Shown here: positions 27,066-35,703 of the stretch, piece after piece | Position numbering within the stretch: position 1 is the stretch's first letter | Layout: each line of letters opens with the position of its first letter | DNA from: Opitutaceae bacterium | GTDB lineage: Bacteria; Verrucomicrobiota; Verrucomicrobiia; Opitutales; Opitutaceae | DNA: 64,000 nucleotides | Direction of reading: 5' to 3' | NCBI GenBank assembly: GCA_016794625.1 | Contig: JAEUGY010000077.1 | Span: forward strand, 1-64,000 | Made by a program: the position numbers and the translations under genes | Notes under the pieces: model-generated | Seen by the model: the letters and a program-made list of their open reading frames with translations, nothing else | Told to the model about the DNA's origin: nothing | Databases searched by the model: none

Positions 27066-28454
27066 TCAACGGGGAGTGAGGTGGCGCACCGACCATAACG
27101 CGGCCGCGGCGGCGGCGGCGCTCCAGGCGAACAAGAGCGCGAGGCTGGGGACAAGGGGCGCGAGCGCCTCTCGCAGGACCGGTGGCTGATAGTGGAACAC
27201 GGGGATCGTCTCCCAGCGGAAGGGCGACGGGGAGGATTTGCTGTCGCGGAGCGCGCCGTTCAGCGTCACTTGCATGGCCCTTCGATGCGTCTCGGCTTGG
27301 CGGAGAAAGGCGCGGTGGTGGCCCGTGTCATTGCCCGTGAGGGCCTGGGAGAGCAGCTGGAGCGCGGGAGCCGGGGACGCGAGCGAACCGAATTGGAAGA
27401 GGCGATCCTGGGCGTCCAGCGTGGACCAAACCGCGCCATAGTGCCGGTCAAAGAGACCGTTGGCGCGTTCCTCGCCAAACTGGAGCGCGATGCCGGCCCA
27501 GTTAACGGGCAGGTCCGCGGTCGAGGTCACTCCGTAGTGCTTGAGGATGGCCTGGCGCTGGACCTCGAGCGTCTCCCGCCCGTGTGGATCTCCGAGTGCG
27601 GCGTCGAGGGCGTCGCGAAACGCAAGTTGGGAGGGGGTGGGGTGCCACCAGCGGCCGAGATCGGACAGCAACCGGGGCCACGCGACCACGGTGACCAGCC
27701 AGAAGGTCAGCAACACGACGATCGCGATGCGGCTCGAGCGCACCCTCGCGGACACCGCAAGCGTGAGGAACAGGAACGTGGTCGCGTAGAGCGCGTGGAC
27801 TCCAATCCACAGCACCGCCCGGGCCCATTCGTCGCCCCGCTGTCCCGGGGGAGCCAGCATGGTGGCGGCGGCCAGCCCCAGCAGGGCCGGCGGAATGAGC
27901 ACAAGGGCGAGGGCCCCGCCGAGCCCCAGCGCCTTGCCGGCCAGCAGGGCCCGGGGAGTCACCCCCAGCGACAGGAGCTGACGCAGCGTCCCGGACTCAC
28001 GTTCGCCGGCCAGCGCGGCAAAGCCAAGCAGGATGACGAGCAGGGGCAGCAGGGTGCGCCCGACAAGGGCGGCGCTGAGGTCGCCCAGGCGCGCCGCCGC
28101 AGTTGTGTCCTGCGCCGGCCGATACAGGGGCTCGTTCTGACGGTGCGCCTCGAGATAGAGGATGCTTCCCAGATAGGGCTGGACGCCGGGATCGAGTACG
28201 GCGAGCGGGCGGGGCGTCTTGAAGGCATAGACGCCATAGTGGGCGGCGGAGTGCGGGTTCTTGTCTCCTTGCCCGAGCCAGCGCGATCGCTCCGCGTTGG
28301 ACGCCCCCGCCGCTTCCCGCTCGAGTGCGCGCACGGCCTGCCAGCCGAGGAGTCCGGAGAGCGTCACGAGGATGACGACCAGTCCGGCGGCGACGCGAAA
28401 GCGTCCGTCGCGGACCGCTTCGGTAAAGGTGTGGCGGGCGATGGTGGCAATCAT
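27066..28454 (-). CDS. ABC-2 type permease, DUF3526 domain (first of pair)
   Basis: Membrane subunit of 462 residues from the ATG at 28454 (MIATIARHTFTEAVRDGR, a typical family start). TM1 lies at ~20-40, a large external loop at ~40-160, and GERESGTLRQLLSLG marks the cytoplasmic coupling helix before TM2-TM5. A C-terminal TM follows (ALAPLVPSLALLFAWSAAAAAAAL). It is paralogous to the downstream permease; together with the ATPase they form one exporter-like complex of unknown substrate. Confidence 0.84.
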   Translation of the reverse strand: MIATIARHTFTEAVRDGRFRVAAGLVVILVTLSGLLGWQAVRALEREAAGASNAERSRWLGQGDKNPHSAAHYGVYAFKTPRPLAVLDPGVQPYLGSILYLEAHRQNEPLYRPAQDTTAAARLGDLSAALVGRTLLPLLVILLGFAALAGERESGTLRQLLSLGVTPRALLAGKALGLGGALALVLIPPALLGLAAATMLAPPGQRGDEWARAVLWIGVHALYATTFLFLTLAVSARVRSSRIAIVVLLTFWLVTVVAWPRLLSDLGRWWHPTPSQLAFRDALDAALGDPHGRETLEVQRQAILKHYGVTSTADLPVNWAGIALQFGEERANGLFDRHYGAVWSTLDAQDRLFQFGSLASPAPALQLLSQALTGNDTGHHRAFLRQAETHRRAMQVTLNGALRDSKSSPSPFRWETIPVFHYQPPVLREALAPLVPSLALLFAWSAAAAAAALWSVRHLTPR

Positions 28455-28706
28455 TCGAAACGAAGGTGGGATCGGTCGATCGTGCGACGGGACCGTCGAA
28501 CGGGATCGGTGGTCGGCGCAGCCAGGCCGCGGCACGACAAGAAGGCGTCACGGGGCCAAAGGCACACCGTGGAGGAAACGGAGGGGGCACCGAATTCCGG
28601 TGAGGCCGCGCGGAACCGCCCGGCCCCGGGGAAAACGGCAACCCGCAAGCCGTCCTGAACCGGGATCGCTCAGGATCGCAGTCGGCGGGCGGGTGGGCTC
28701 AGTCGG

Positions 28707-29135
28707 TCAGACCGCGGGCGGACCGCAGCCCGGAGGCAGGAGGTGATCCGGCGCACCCGGCGCGCAGGCCGGACAGAGCGCAGGAAGGTCGCCCGTGCGG
28801 GCGAGGGACAGCCACGGAAGCAGGTTCGGTGCGACCACCTGATCCGAGCCGCCATGGGAAAACTGACTGACAATGCAGGCTTCGTCCTCCCCGTGGGAAT
28901 GGGTCGGAGCGGGGGAGTGGGGGTCATGTGAACCCGCCCCTCCCGTGTCGTGGTGATCGTGGGCCTGTGCATGAGCACAGTGCGTGTGGGCCTCAATCTC
29001 CCCGGCTTCGCCGTGAATCCAGGCGTGCAGTGCCGGATCCACCGCGAGGACGGAAAGCACCAGCACGAGCCACGTCCCGAGCACCGCCGTCAGGCGCGTC
29101 AGCAGCGGGAAAGGGTGGGAACGGGGTCGGGCCAT
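28707..29135 (-). CDS. Exported histidine-rich protein of unknown function
   Basis: A 142-residue protein with a hydrophobic leader (~12-32). It is followed by a dense His/Cys/Asp segment (residues ~38-95: HAWIHG, HTHCAHAQAHDHHD, HDPHSPAPTHSHGEDEACI). A C-terminal CPAC pair lies within a proline-rich tail. The pattern is that of a periplasmic metal-binding or metal-buffering protein. It recalls DUF2946-type small proteins, but I cannot assign a family firmly. It lies ~250 bases upstream of, and on the same strand as, the DUF3526 ABC genes. Confidence 0.6.
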   Translation of the reverse strand: MARPRSHPFPLLTRLTAVLGTWLVLVLSVLAVDPALHAWIHGEAGEIEAHTHCAHAQAHDHHDTGGAGSHDPHSPAPTHSHGEDEACIVSQFSHGGSDQVVAPNLLPWLSLARTGDLPALCPACAPGAPDHLLPPGCGPPAV

Positions 29136-29221
29136 GGTGCGGTCGCTGTGCTAAGGAGCCGAGAGTAGCAGAGTCGTCAAGCGATGAGCGTGCGAACGCA
29201 TTCGGAACGCTCTGCCATCAA

Positions 29222-32200
29222 CTAGGTTCGATCCAGGCGGATACTGAGAATCTGGTACGGGCCGAAGGCAAAGGTGTGGGTCGCGGAGCCCTCCGGTTCG
29301 CCCTGCAGGGTGCAGCCGCGGGCCTGCCAGCCGGGCGCGAGTTCGAGGCGGGCGACACCGCGATCGCCGGCCACTTCGTGCAGGCGCAGTAGCCAGCTGC
29401 ACGGTTCGAGGGGACGCGCCCAAGCTGGCAGGAGCGTCGGAGCGCCGCCGATTTGAATCAGGCCCGCTGCCGCCGGTGCTCCGCGATAGACGAGGGGCAG
29501 GGTGAAAAGGGTGTCGGCGAGCGCGGCTGGGTGTTGGTCGCGGGGCCGGGTCAGGTCATACCCGCCCAGCGCGAGTTGGATCACGTGCCGGCCTTGGTCG
29601 GAATTGGGAGAGGCGGGCTGATGGCGGCTGAGACCAGGCGGGGCGGCATAGCGGTGGTCATCGCAGCCAGTCATCCGGGGACTGCGCAGCAGTGACACGG
29701 TGAGGTTCCCGTCCTGGGCGGAGAAACCGTACTTCGCCTCGGTGATCAGCCCGAGTCCCTCACGCTCGCCGTCGTGGCTGACCGCCGCCCAACGAGAGCC
29801 GGGGACCTCCCATTGGGCCTCCGTCTGCGGATCTCCGGGTTGCTGGCAGCGCAGCGTGCTGCCGAAGGGCGCGCCAAAGCGCGCGTGACGTCCTCGATAC
29901 CGGGTGGGGAAGTGCAGGCGGAGCAGCGTGTGCGCCTCGTGCCAGTCGACCTCGGCCGTGATCCGCAGCACGGCTTCTCCCGCGCGGAGCTCGTGGCGCA
30001 GGGTCAGGGTGCTGGCGCGGCCGAGCTTGCGGGTGAAAGCGAACACCGCCCGGTCCGGCGGGGTCGGTTCGCGGCGGAAACGGACGGCCGTGGTGACCGG
30101 CTGGCCGAGGGCGAGCGAATGGCGGTCGATGTCCCAGGCGTCGTAGTTGGAAGGACGGTCCGGATACAGCACGGGGAGGGCCGCCCGGCCGTCGAGCTCG
30201 AGCTTACGACCGTCGATGACCAGGGTCTGCAGGGCGCCGTCGGAGGCAAACGTCGCCTGCACGCGCCCATTGCGCAGGGTCCGGCCCCGGCACTCGACGC
30301 CGGCGGGGGGAGCGGGGGCGTCCGTGGCGGGTCGGCTGGCGAGGGGAGGGAGTTCCATCCAGCGCGGACGTTTCCGCCCTGGCAGGGTGACCCAGCCCGA
30401 CCACGGCAGGGCGAGCGGGTTGAAGAGCTGAAGCCCTCCGCGGCCGGTCGCGAGGCAGGCCTGGGTCGCCCGGCCGCTCTCCTGGGTCAGGCGCCGGAGT
30501 TCAGGCACCGCCTCGGCGTAGGTTTCGGCCACGGAGCTGCCGGGGATGTAGTCGTGGAATTGGGCGAAGACGAGCCGGCGCCAGGCGGCGGTGAGATCGG
30601 GCGCCTCGCCCCGGGCGGCGGCCGCGGCCTCGCGGACCTGAAGCGCCCGTTCGAGGGCGCGGAATGCGGCCTTCAGGTCGCCATGGCTGGTGTAAGTGCC
30701 ACGATGATACTCCAGGTAGCACTCGCCCTGGTAGACCGGCAGCCGGGCCCGGCGACGGGCCAGGCGCGCGAAGAACGCCTCGGGGTGGTCCCATCGGAGC
30801 GCCGGAGTGCCGGCGAGGCCGCCCAGGCGGCGGGCGCGCTCGCACATCTCCTCGGTCGGGCCGCCGCCGCCGTCGCCGTAACCGGTCGGATGGAGGTACT
30901 CGGGATGAAGGTGCGACTGCACATGGCCGCGGGCGTTGGCGTCGAGCTCGGCGAGATCGAGGCGGTTGTTGTAGCCGACGTTCTGGGTTACGTGGGCCAC
31001 CACTTCGCTGCCATCGGTGCCGCGCCAGATGAAGCTGCTGTAGGGGAACCGGTTCACTGCGCTCCAGGTGAGCTTGGTGGTGAAGAACCAGTCGACCCCG
31101 GCGAGGCGCATGAGCTGGGGCAGGCAGCCGCTGTAACCAAAGACATCGGGCAGCCAGAGCAGCCGCGCCGGCGTCCCGCGGAGGCGGGTGAATTCCGCCT
31201 GGCCGAGCAAAAAGCTGCGGGCGAGCGCCTCGCCGCAGGGCAGCTGGGTGTCGCTTTCAACCTCGAGCGCACCGGTCGCCTCCCAGGCGCCGCGGCGAAT
31301 GTGACCGTGTATTCGATCGGCCAATTCGGGAGCACGGCGGGCGACGGCGCGGTAGCTGGCGGGCTGGCTGTAGGCGAACCGGAATTCCGGATAGAGCGCG
31401 ATCAGGCGGTCCATCGTGGCAAAGGTGTGCACGGCCTTGGCCTCGCCCATGCGTTCGGGCCAGAGCCAGACGAGGTCGATGTGTGCGTGGCCGGTCAGCA
31501 CGGCCCGGACCAGGGAACGGGAGTCCTTGAGTTCCCGGCGTGCGGCGACCAGCGCCCGCCGGAGCGCCGGCACCCCGTCACGGTCAAACGCGTCGATCGC
31601 CTGGTCGAGGGCGTGCAGCACCTTGCGGTAGAGCGGCGTGGCCTGGTCGACGGAGGGCTGCTGTCCGAACCGCGGCAGTTCGGCGGGGGGCGCCGGGATC
31701 TGCTTCGCCCGCAGCGCCATCATGAGGTCGAAGAGGGCGCGCAGGTCGTGCTGGGTTTCCCAGATCGCGTCATCCCGGTGCACCAGGTAGGCACCGGAAA
31801 AGACACTTCCCTCGGCGGACAGCCCGGTCGCTTCCGGATGCCAGATCGCGGACTGGCAGCAGTAGCCTTCAATCCAAACCTCACCGACCCCCGGGGGCAG
31901 CGCCACGCGACGGTGAGCGACGTCGAAGCCGTAGTACGGGCAATCGTTGACCAGCAGGGTGGCTTCGCCCTGATCTCGCCATTCGAGGTAGCGTGGGCCC
32001 GCGGAACGGGCGGCGGGCGGAAGGACGACATGAAACCAACGTTGATCGTACAGTCGTCCCCAGGCCGACCCGGGTTTGACTTGGGATCGACGATCGCGCT
32101 TCGCTGCGGCGAGGCTGCGGTGCTCGGGCGTGGCCCGGGTGGCGGTCACCGTCAGCGCCGTGCGCTGGATCCAGCACGTGTCGTGCAATCGGCGAAGCGC

Positions 32201-32251
32201 GGCGTCGACGCGATTGGGAACGAACTGCAGAAAGGGGTTGGGAGTCGGCAT
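29222..32251 (-). CDS. GH38 alpha-mannosidase
   Basis: Retaining glycosidase acting on alpha-mannosides; 1,009 residues from the ATG at 32251. An upstream in-frame extension to 32467 lacks homology. The N-terminal ~240 residues are the family's beta-sandwich lead-in. The catalytic domain shows the zinc motif GHAHIDLVWLWP (His257, Asp259) and the nucleophile Asp369 in LLWLPDVFGYSG. The C-terminal beta domains (~600-1009) follow. No signal peptide is seen, so it is probably cytoplasmic and acts on imported oligosaccharides. Its start is divergent from padR. Confidence 0.93.
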   Translation of the reverse strand: MPTPNPFLQFVPNRVDAALRRLHDTCWIQRTALTVTATRATPEHRSLAAAKRDRRSQVKPGSAWGRLYDQRWFHVVLPPAARSAGPRYLEWRDQGEATLLVNDCPYYGFDVAHRRVALPPGVGEVWIEGYCCQSAIWHPEATGLSAEGSVFSGAYLVHRDDAIWETQHDLRALFDLMMALRAKQIPAPPAELPRFGQQPSVDQATPLYRKVLHALDQAIDAFDRDGVPALRRALVAARRELKDSRSLVRAVLTGHAHIDLVWLWPERMGEAKAVHTFATMDRLIALYPEFRFAYSQPASYRAVARRAPELADRIHGHIRRGAWEATGALEVESDTQLPCGEALARSFLLGQAEFTRLRGTPARLLWLPDVFGYSGCLPQLMRLAGVDWFFTTKLTWSAVNRFPYSSFIWRGTDGSEVVAHVTQNVGYNNRLDLAELDANARGHVQSHLHPEYLHPTGYGDGGGGPTEEMCERARRLGGLAGTPALRWDHPEAFFARLARRRARLPVYQGECYLEYHRGTYTSHGDLKAAFRALERALQVREAAAAARGEAPDLTAAWRRLVFAQFHDYIPGSSVAETYAEAVPELRRLTQESGRATQACLATGRGGLQLFNPLALPWSGWVTLPGRKRPRWMELPPLASRPATDAPAPPAGVECRGRTLRNGRVQATFASDGALQTLVIDGRKLELDGRAALPVLYPDRPSNYDAWDIDRHSLALGQPVTTAVRFRREPTPPDRAVFAFTRKLGRASTLTLRHELRAGEAVLRITAEVDWHEAHTLLRLHFPTRYRGRHARFGAPFGSTLRCQQPGDPQTEAQWEVPGSRWAAVSHDGEREGLGLITEAKYGFSAQDGNLTVSLLRSPRMTGCDDHRYAAPPGLSRHQPASPNSDQGRHVIQLALGGYDLTRPRDQHPAALADTLFTLPLVYRGAPAAAGLIQIGGAPTLLPAWARPLEPCSWLLRLHEVAGDRGVARLELAPGWQARGCTLQGEPEGSATHTFAFGPYQILSIRLDRT

Positions 32252-32487
32252 GGAAGAGAAAGGCAGGCGGAGGTCTCCGATCCCAACCCAACTAGGCCAA
32301 GGCCTGCGCCGTGGCAATGTCGGGAACGGCGAACACCGGCACGCTGGCCACGGTGACCCGGGTAATGGGGCGCTGGCGCTCTCCACCGCCCGGGCCTGGC
32401 ACCACGTACCACGCATGACCGATTCCACCCCGAGGCGCGGGCAGGCTGTGGTGGCAACATCCGGCACGAGGGGGGAGGGTTGCTTGC

Positions 32488-32536
32488 CTTAGGCTGTCTA
32501 AGTATGGCTTGACTCCTGTGCCTTAGATTATCTAGG
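32488..32536. promoter_or_regulatory. Two related dyad sites in front of padR (putative PadR operators)
   Basis: Site 1 is CTTAG-gctgt-CTAAG (32488-32502), a perfect 5-bp dyad with a 5-base spacer. Site 2 is CTTAG-attat-CTAGG (32522-32536), imperfect, 34 bases downstream. A TTGACT (32509-32514) lies between them, and AGGTGAG just after site 2 could serve as ribosome binding site for the ATG at 32546. Placement suggests autorepression; no binding data exist here. Confidence 0.45.
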
Positions 32537-32545
32537 TGAGCATTC

Positions 32546-32875
32546 ATGGCCGAAAAAAGTGAACTTCTACCTGGCACCCTCGACATGCTGATCCTCCGCG
32601 TCCTCGCGCGGGGCGAGCTGCACGGCTGGGGCATCACCCAGCGTCTGGAGCAGCTTTCGCAGAGCGCGCTTCGGGTCGACGAAGGATCCCTTTACCCGTC
32701 GCTCTACCGGATGGAGGACAAGGGCTGGATTGAGGCCGAGTGGCGCCAGACGGAGAACAAACGTCGCGCCAAGTACTACTCCCTCACGCGCGCTGGCCGG
32801 AAGCAGCTTGAGAAGGAGCGGGAGCTCTGGGAACGGATGAGTGCGATCATCACCACCGTCCTCCAAACCGCGTGA
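32546..32875 (+). CDS. PadR family transcriptional regulator
   Basis: Winged-helix repressor of 109 residues. The domain begins ELLPGTLDMLILRVLARGELHG, with the recognition and wing region VDEGSLYPSLYRMEDKGWI and RRAKYYSLTRAGRKQL, followed by a C-terminal dimerisation helix. This short subtype (PadR-s1) is typically next to ADOP permeases, exactly as here: the permease ATG is 4 bases after its stop. It probably represses the unit through the dyads in front of it. Confidence 0.93.
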   Translation: MAEKSELLPGTLDMLILRVLARGELHGWGITQRLEQLSQSALRVDEGSLYPSLYRMEDKGWIEAEWRQTENKRRAKYYSLTRAGRKQLEKERELWERMSAIITTVLQTA

Positions 32876-32879
32876 GCAT

Positions 32880-35516
32880 ATGAAGATCGCACGACGCCTC
32901 CGCACGCTCTTCCGCCGCCGCGATGTTGAAGCAGAGATTGCCGAGGAGATGCGCTTCCACCTCGAGCAGCGCGCGGCCGACTTCGCGGCCGACGGCCTGG
33001 CCCCAGCCGATGCCCGCCTGGCCGCGCACCGCAAGTTTGGTAACCTTTCCGTGATCCAGGAGCGCGCCCGCGACACCTTCGGCTGGGGCGCCCTTGAGCG
33101 ATTCGCCCAGGACCTGCACGTGGCCGCGCGTCAGCTCCTCCACGCTCCGGGTTTTGCGCTCCTCGCCGTGCTCACGCTCGGTCTCGGGATCGGCGCAAAC
33201 TCCGCGATGTTCAGCATCACCAACGGCATCATGCTGACGCCACTGCCGTACGCCAACCAGGAGCGTCTCGAGCGGGTCTGGCGCGCAACGCCGCAGTTCC
33301 GCGAGGGCAATTTTTCCGCGGCCGATTTTATGGCTCTGCGGGAAGCTGAAGCCGGCTATGGCGCGTTCTCCGCGATCCGCCCCCGCGCCGCCAGCCTGGC
33401 CGACCAAGGCGCGCCGCCGGAACTCGCGTCGTCGGCACTCGTCTCCGCCAACCTCTTCTCCCTGCTCGGCGTGCACATGGAGCTCGGCCGCGCGTTCCAG
33501 CCCGGCGAAGACATCCCCGGGCGCGAAAAGGTGGTCATCCTCAGCCAGCGTGTGTGGCGCAACCGCTACGGGGCCAGCCCCGACGTCCTCGGCCAAAGCG
33601 TCCGCATTGACGGTGAACCCCACGAGATCGTCGGCATCCTGCCCGTCTCGTTCAACGATTGGCGGCATCTCGGTGGCGTCGACTTCTTCCGGCCCCTCGC
33701 CCTCACCCCCGCCCAGGCCGCGGACCGGCAGGAGCACAACCTCCGCGTGTTCGGACTGCGGGCCGCCTCCACCGATGCGCCGCGGGCCGCCGCCTTTCTG
33801 GACGACGTCTGCGCTCGGCAGAGCCGGGCGTTCCCCGCCGAGAATGCAGGAACTTCGTGGTGGAGCGAGGACCTCATCGTCGCCTCCTACGGGTCGCCCG
33901 CGACGCTCGTGCTGCTGATCGCGCTCTCGGGCTTCGTCCTCGTGCTTGCGTGCGCCAACCTCGCGAACCTCTATCTCGTCCGCACCATCGCCCGCACCCG
34001 CGAGTTTGCCGTGCGCGCTGCGCTCGGGGCGTCGCCGCTCCAGTTGGTCCGGCCGCTCGTCGCGGAGTCGCTGCTCCTTTCCGCCGCGGGCGGCGCCGTC
34101 GCCCTCGTGGTGGTCTCCGGCTTCCATCAGTGGGCGCGCGTTCGCTCAACCGGAGACAATGGCGAGCAGGTCAACTTCAATTTGGATCCCAGGGTTCTCG
34201 CGTGGACGCTCGGAGCATCCCTCTTCACGGCGCTGGCGTTCGGATTGCTGCCCGCGCTCTATGCGCGCCGCGTCGACCTCAACGACACGCTCAAGAGCGG
34301 CGCGCGCGGCACCACCGGCGGTCGCAGCACCCAGCTGTTCCGGCGCCTTCTCGTTGTCGGGCAGTTCGCCCTTGCATTGGTGCTCCTCTCGGGGGCCGCG
34401 CTCTTCATCAAAGGGCTCGATGACCTACATCGCCGCCAAGGCGGTTGGGATGTCTCACGACTGGTCACGGGAACCATTGCGCTCCCGGCCGCCACCTATT
34501 CGGACGAGGCGGCGGTGCGCGCCTTCCAGCGTACGGCGCTCGAACGCGTCCGCGCCCTTCCCGGGGTCGAGGCGGCGTCGTTCGCTTCGTATGCTCCCTA
34601 TTTCTATTGGGGCGAGATCGTGAAGTTCCAGATCGAAGGGCTGCCGCGGCCGGCTCCCGGGCGCGAGCCCGCCGCCCGGGTGAACACCGTTGAGGACGAT
34701 TACTTCGCCGCGGTCGGCACACCGCTGATTGCAGGCCGTTCATTCGGTCCAGGCGAGAGGCCGGGCTCGGGACGCGTGTACATGGTCAGCCAGTCGACCG
34801 CCAAGGCCTTTTTTCGGGGCGAGAACGCCCTCGGGCGCCGGATCGCGCCCGCGACCGACGGCGTGGCCGAATGGGGTGAAATCGTCGGCATCGTCGGCGA
34901 TGTCGAGAGCGTAGAGCCTGACGCCGACCATGTTCCCCACCAAATCTACCGACCCATCGCCCAGGCCACACGCCACGGCTTCGAACTGCTGGTGCGAGCA
35001 CGCGGCCCGGAACCCGCCGCCCTGGTGCCAGATTTGCGGGCGGTCATGGCGACACTCGACGCTGACCTGCCCATCCGCGCGCTCCGCCCCGCGAAAACCG
35101 CGATCGAGCGCTCGCTTTACCAATTGGGAGTCCTGCGCGATATGCTCGCCGCGTTCGGTTTGCTCGGTCTTGCGCTGGCTGCGATGGGTATCTACGGCGT
35201 GCTGACCCGAACCATGGCGCAGCGCAACGGTGAGTTTGCGATCAGACTCGCGCTTGGCGCTCCGGCGCGCGAAATCGCGAGGCTCGTTTTCACCTCCGGC
35301 GCTCGCCTGGCCGTGACCGGTTCCGCACTCGGACTCGTTGGGGCCGTCGGTGTCGCCCGCGTCCTCGAGGCCAACTACCCCGGCATCCGGGTCGATGGCC
35401 CGGTCATCCTCGCGTCTTCGACGGTCTTTCTGCTCGGCGTCGCGTTGCTTGCCTGCTGGCTGCCCGCCCGCCGCGCCAGCCGTCTCGACGCGACCCGTGC
35501 GCTCCGGGCGGAGTGA
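32880..35516 (+). CDS. ADOP-type ABC permease (MacB-like, duplicated FtsX)
   Basis: Membrane permease of 878 residues from the ATG at 32880. The N-terminal ~75 residues form the soluble ADOP domain (EIAEEMRFHLEQRAADFAADGL). TM1 with GLGIGANSAMF follows at ~95-120, then a MacB-type periplasmic domain. The first FtsX core (~340-440) carries AIARTREFAVRAALGAS-type coupling sequence, a second periplasmic domain comes next, and the second FtsX core (~750-878) contains EFAIRLALGAPAREI. No ATPase is adjacent, which is usual for ADOP proteins. Substrate unknown. Confidence 0.88.
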   Translation: MKIARRLRTLFRRRDVEAEIAEEMRFHLEQRAADFAADGLAPADARLAAHRKFGNLSVIQERARDTFGWGALERFAQDLHVAARQLLHAPGFALLAVLTLGLGIGANSAMFSITNGIMLTPLPYANQERLERVWRATPQFREGNFSAADFMALREAEAGYGAFSAIRPRAASLADQGAPPELASSALVSANLFSLLGVHMELGRAFQPGEDIPGREKVVILSQRVWRNRYGASPDVLGQSVRIDGEPHEIVGILPVSFNDWRHLGGVDFFRPLALTPAQAADRQEHNLRVFGLRAASTDAPRAAAFLDDVCARQSRAFPAENAGTSWWSEDLIVASYGSPATLVLLIALSGFVLVLACANLANLYLVRTIARTREFAVRAALGASPLQLVRPLVAESLLLSAAGGAVALVVVSGFHQWARVRSTGDNGEQVNFNLDPRVLAWTLGASLFTALAFGLLPALYARRVDLNDTLKSGARGTTGGRSTQLFRRLLVVGQFALALVLLSGAALFIKGLDDLHRRQGGWDVSRLVTGTIALPAATYSDEAAVRAFQRTALERVRALPGVEAASFASYAPYFYWGEIVKFQIEGLPRPAPGREPAARVNTVEDDYFAAVGTPLIAGRSFGPGERPGSGRVYMVSQSTAKAFFRGENALGRRIAPATDGVAEWGEIVGIVGDVESVEPDADHVPHQIYRPIAQATRHGFELLVRARGPEPAALVPDLRAVMATLDADLPIRALRPAKTAIERSLYQLGVLRDMLAAFGLLGLALAAMGIYGVLTRTMAQRNGEFAIRLALGAPAREIARLVFTSGARLAVTGSALGLVGAVGVARVLEANYPGIRVDGPVILASSTVFLLGVALLACWLPARRASRLDATRALRAE

Positions 35517-35703
35517 CGCGGGGAGTCGTGTGCGTGGGTTTCAATGAATCACGGATCGATTTGGCCCCCCATGGATCTCTTGAGTCCTTTGAAATTCTTG
35601 TCCGATTACTTCTAGCTTGAAACGACAGTGCGGCCGCTGGCGGACTGGTCTCCAATGTGAGCCTGGTCGCATGGATGCCTTCTGGGTGGCGGCAGACTCC
35701 GGT

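Noticed and set aside
29774..32356. Long plus-strand open frame (860 codons)
   Set aside because: Antisense to the GH38 mannosidase, whose catalytic motifs are intact; composition is that of a shadow frame.
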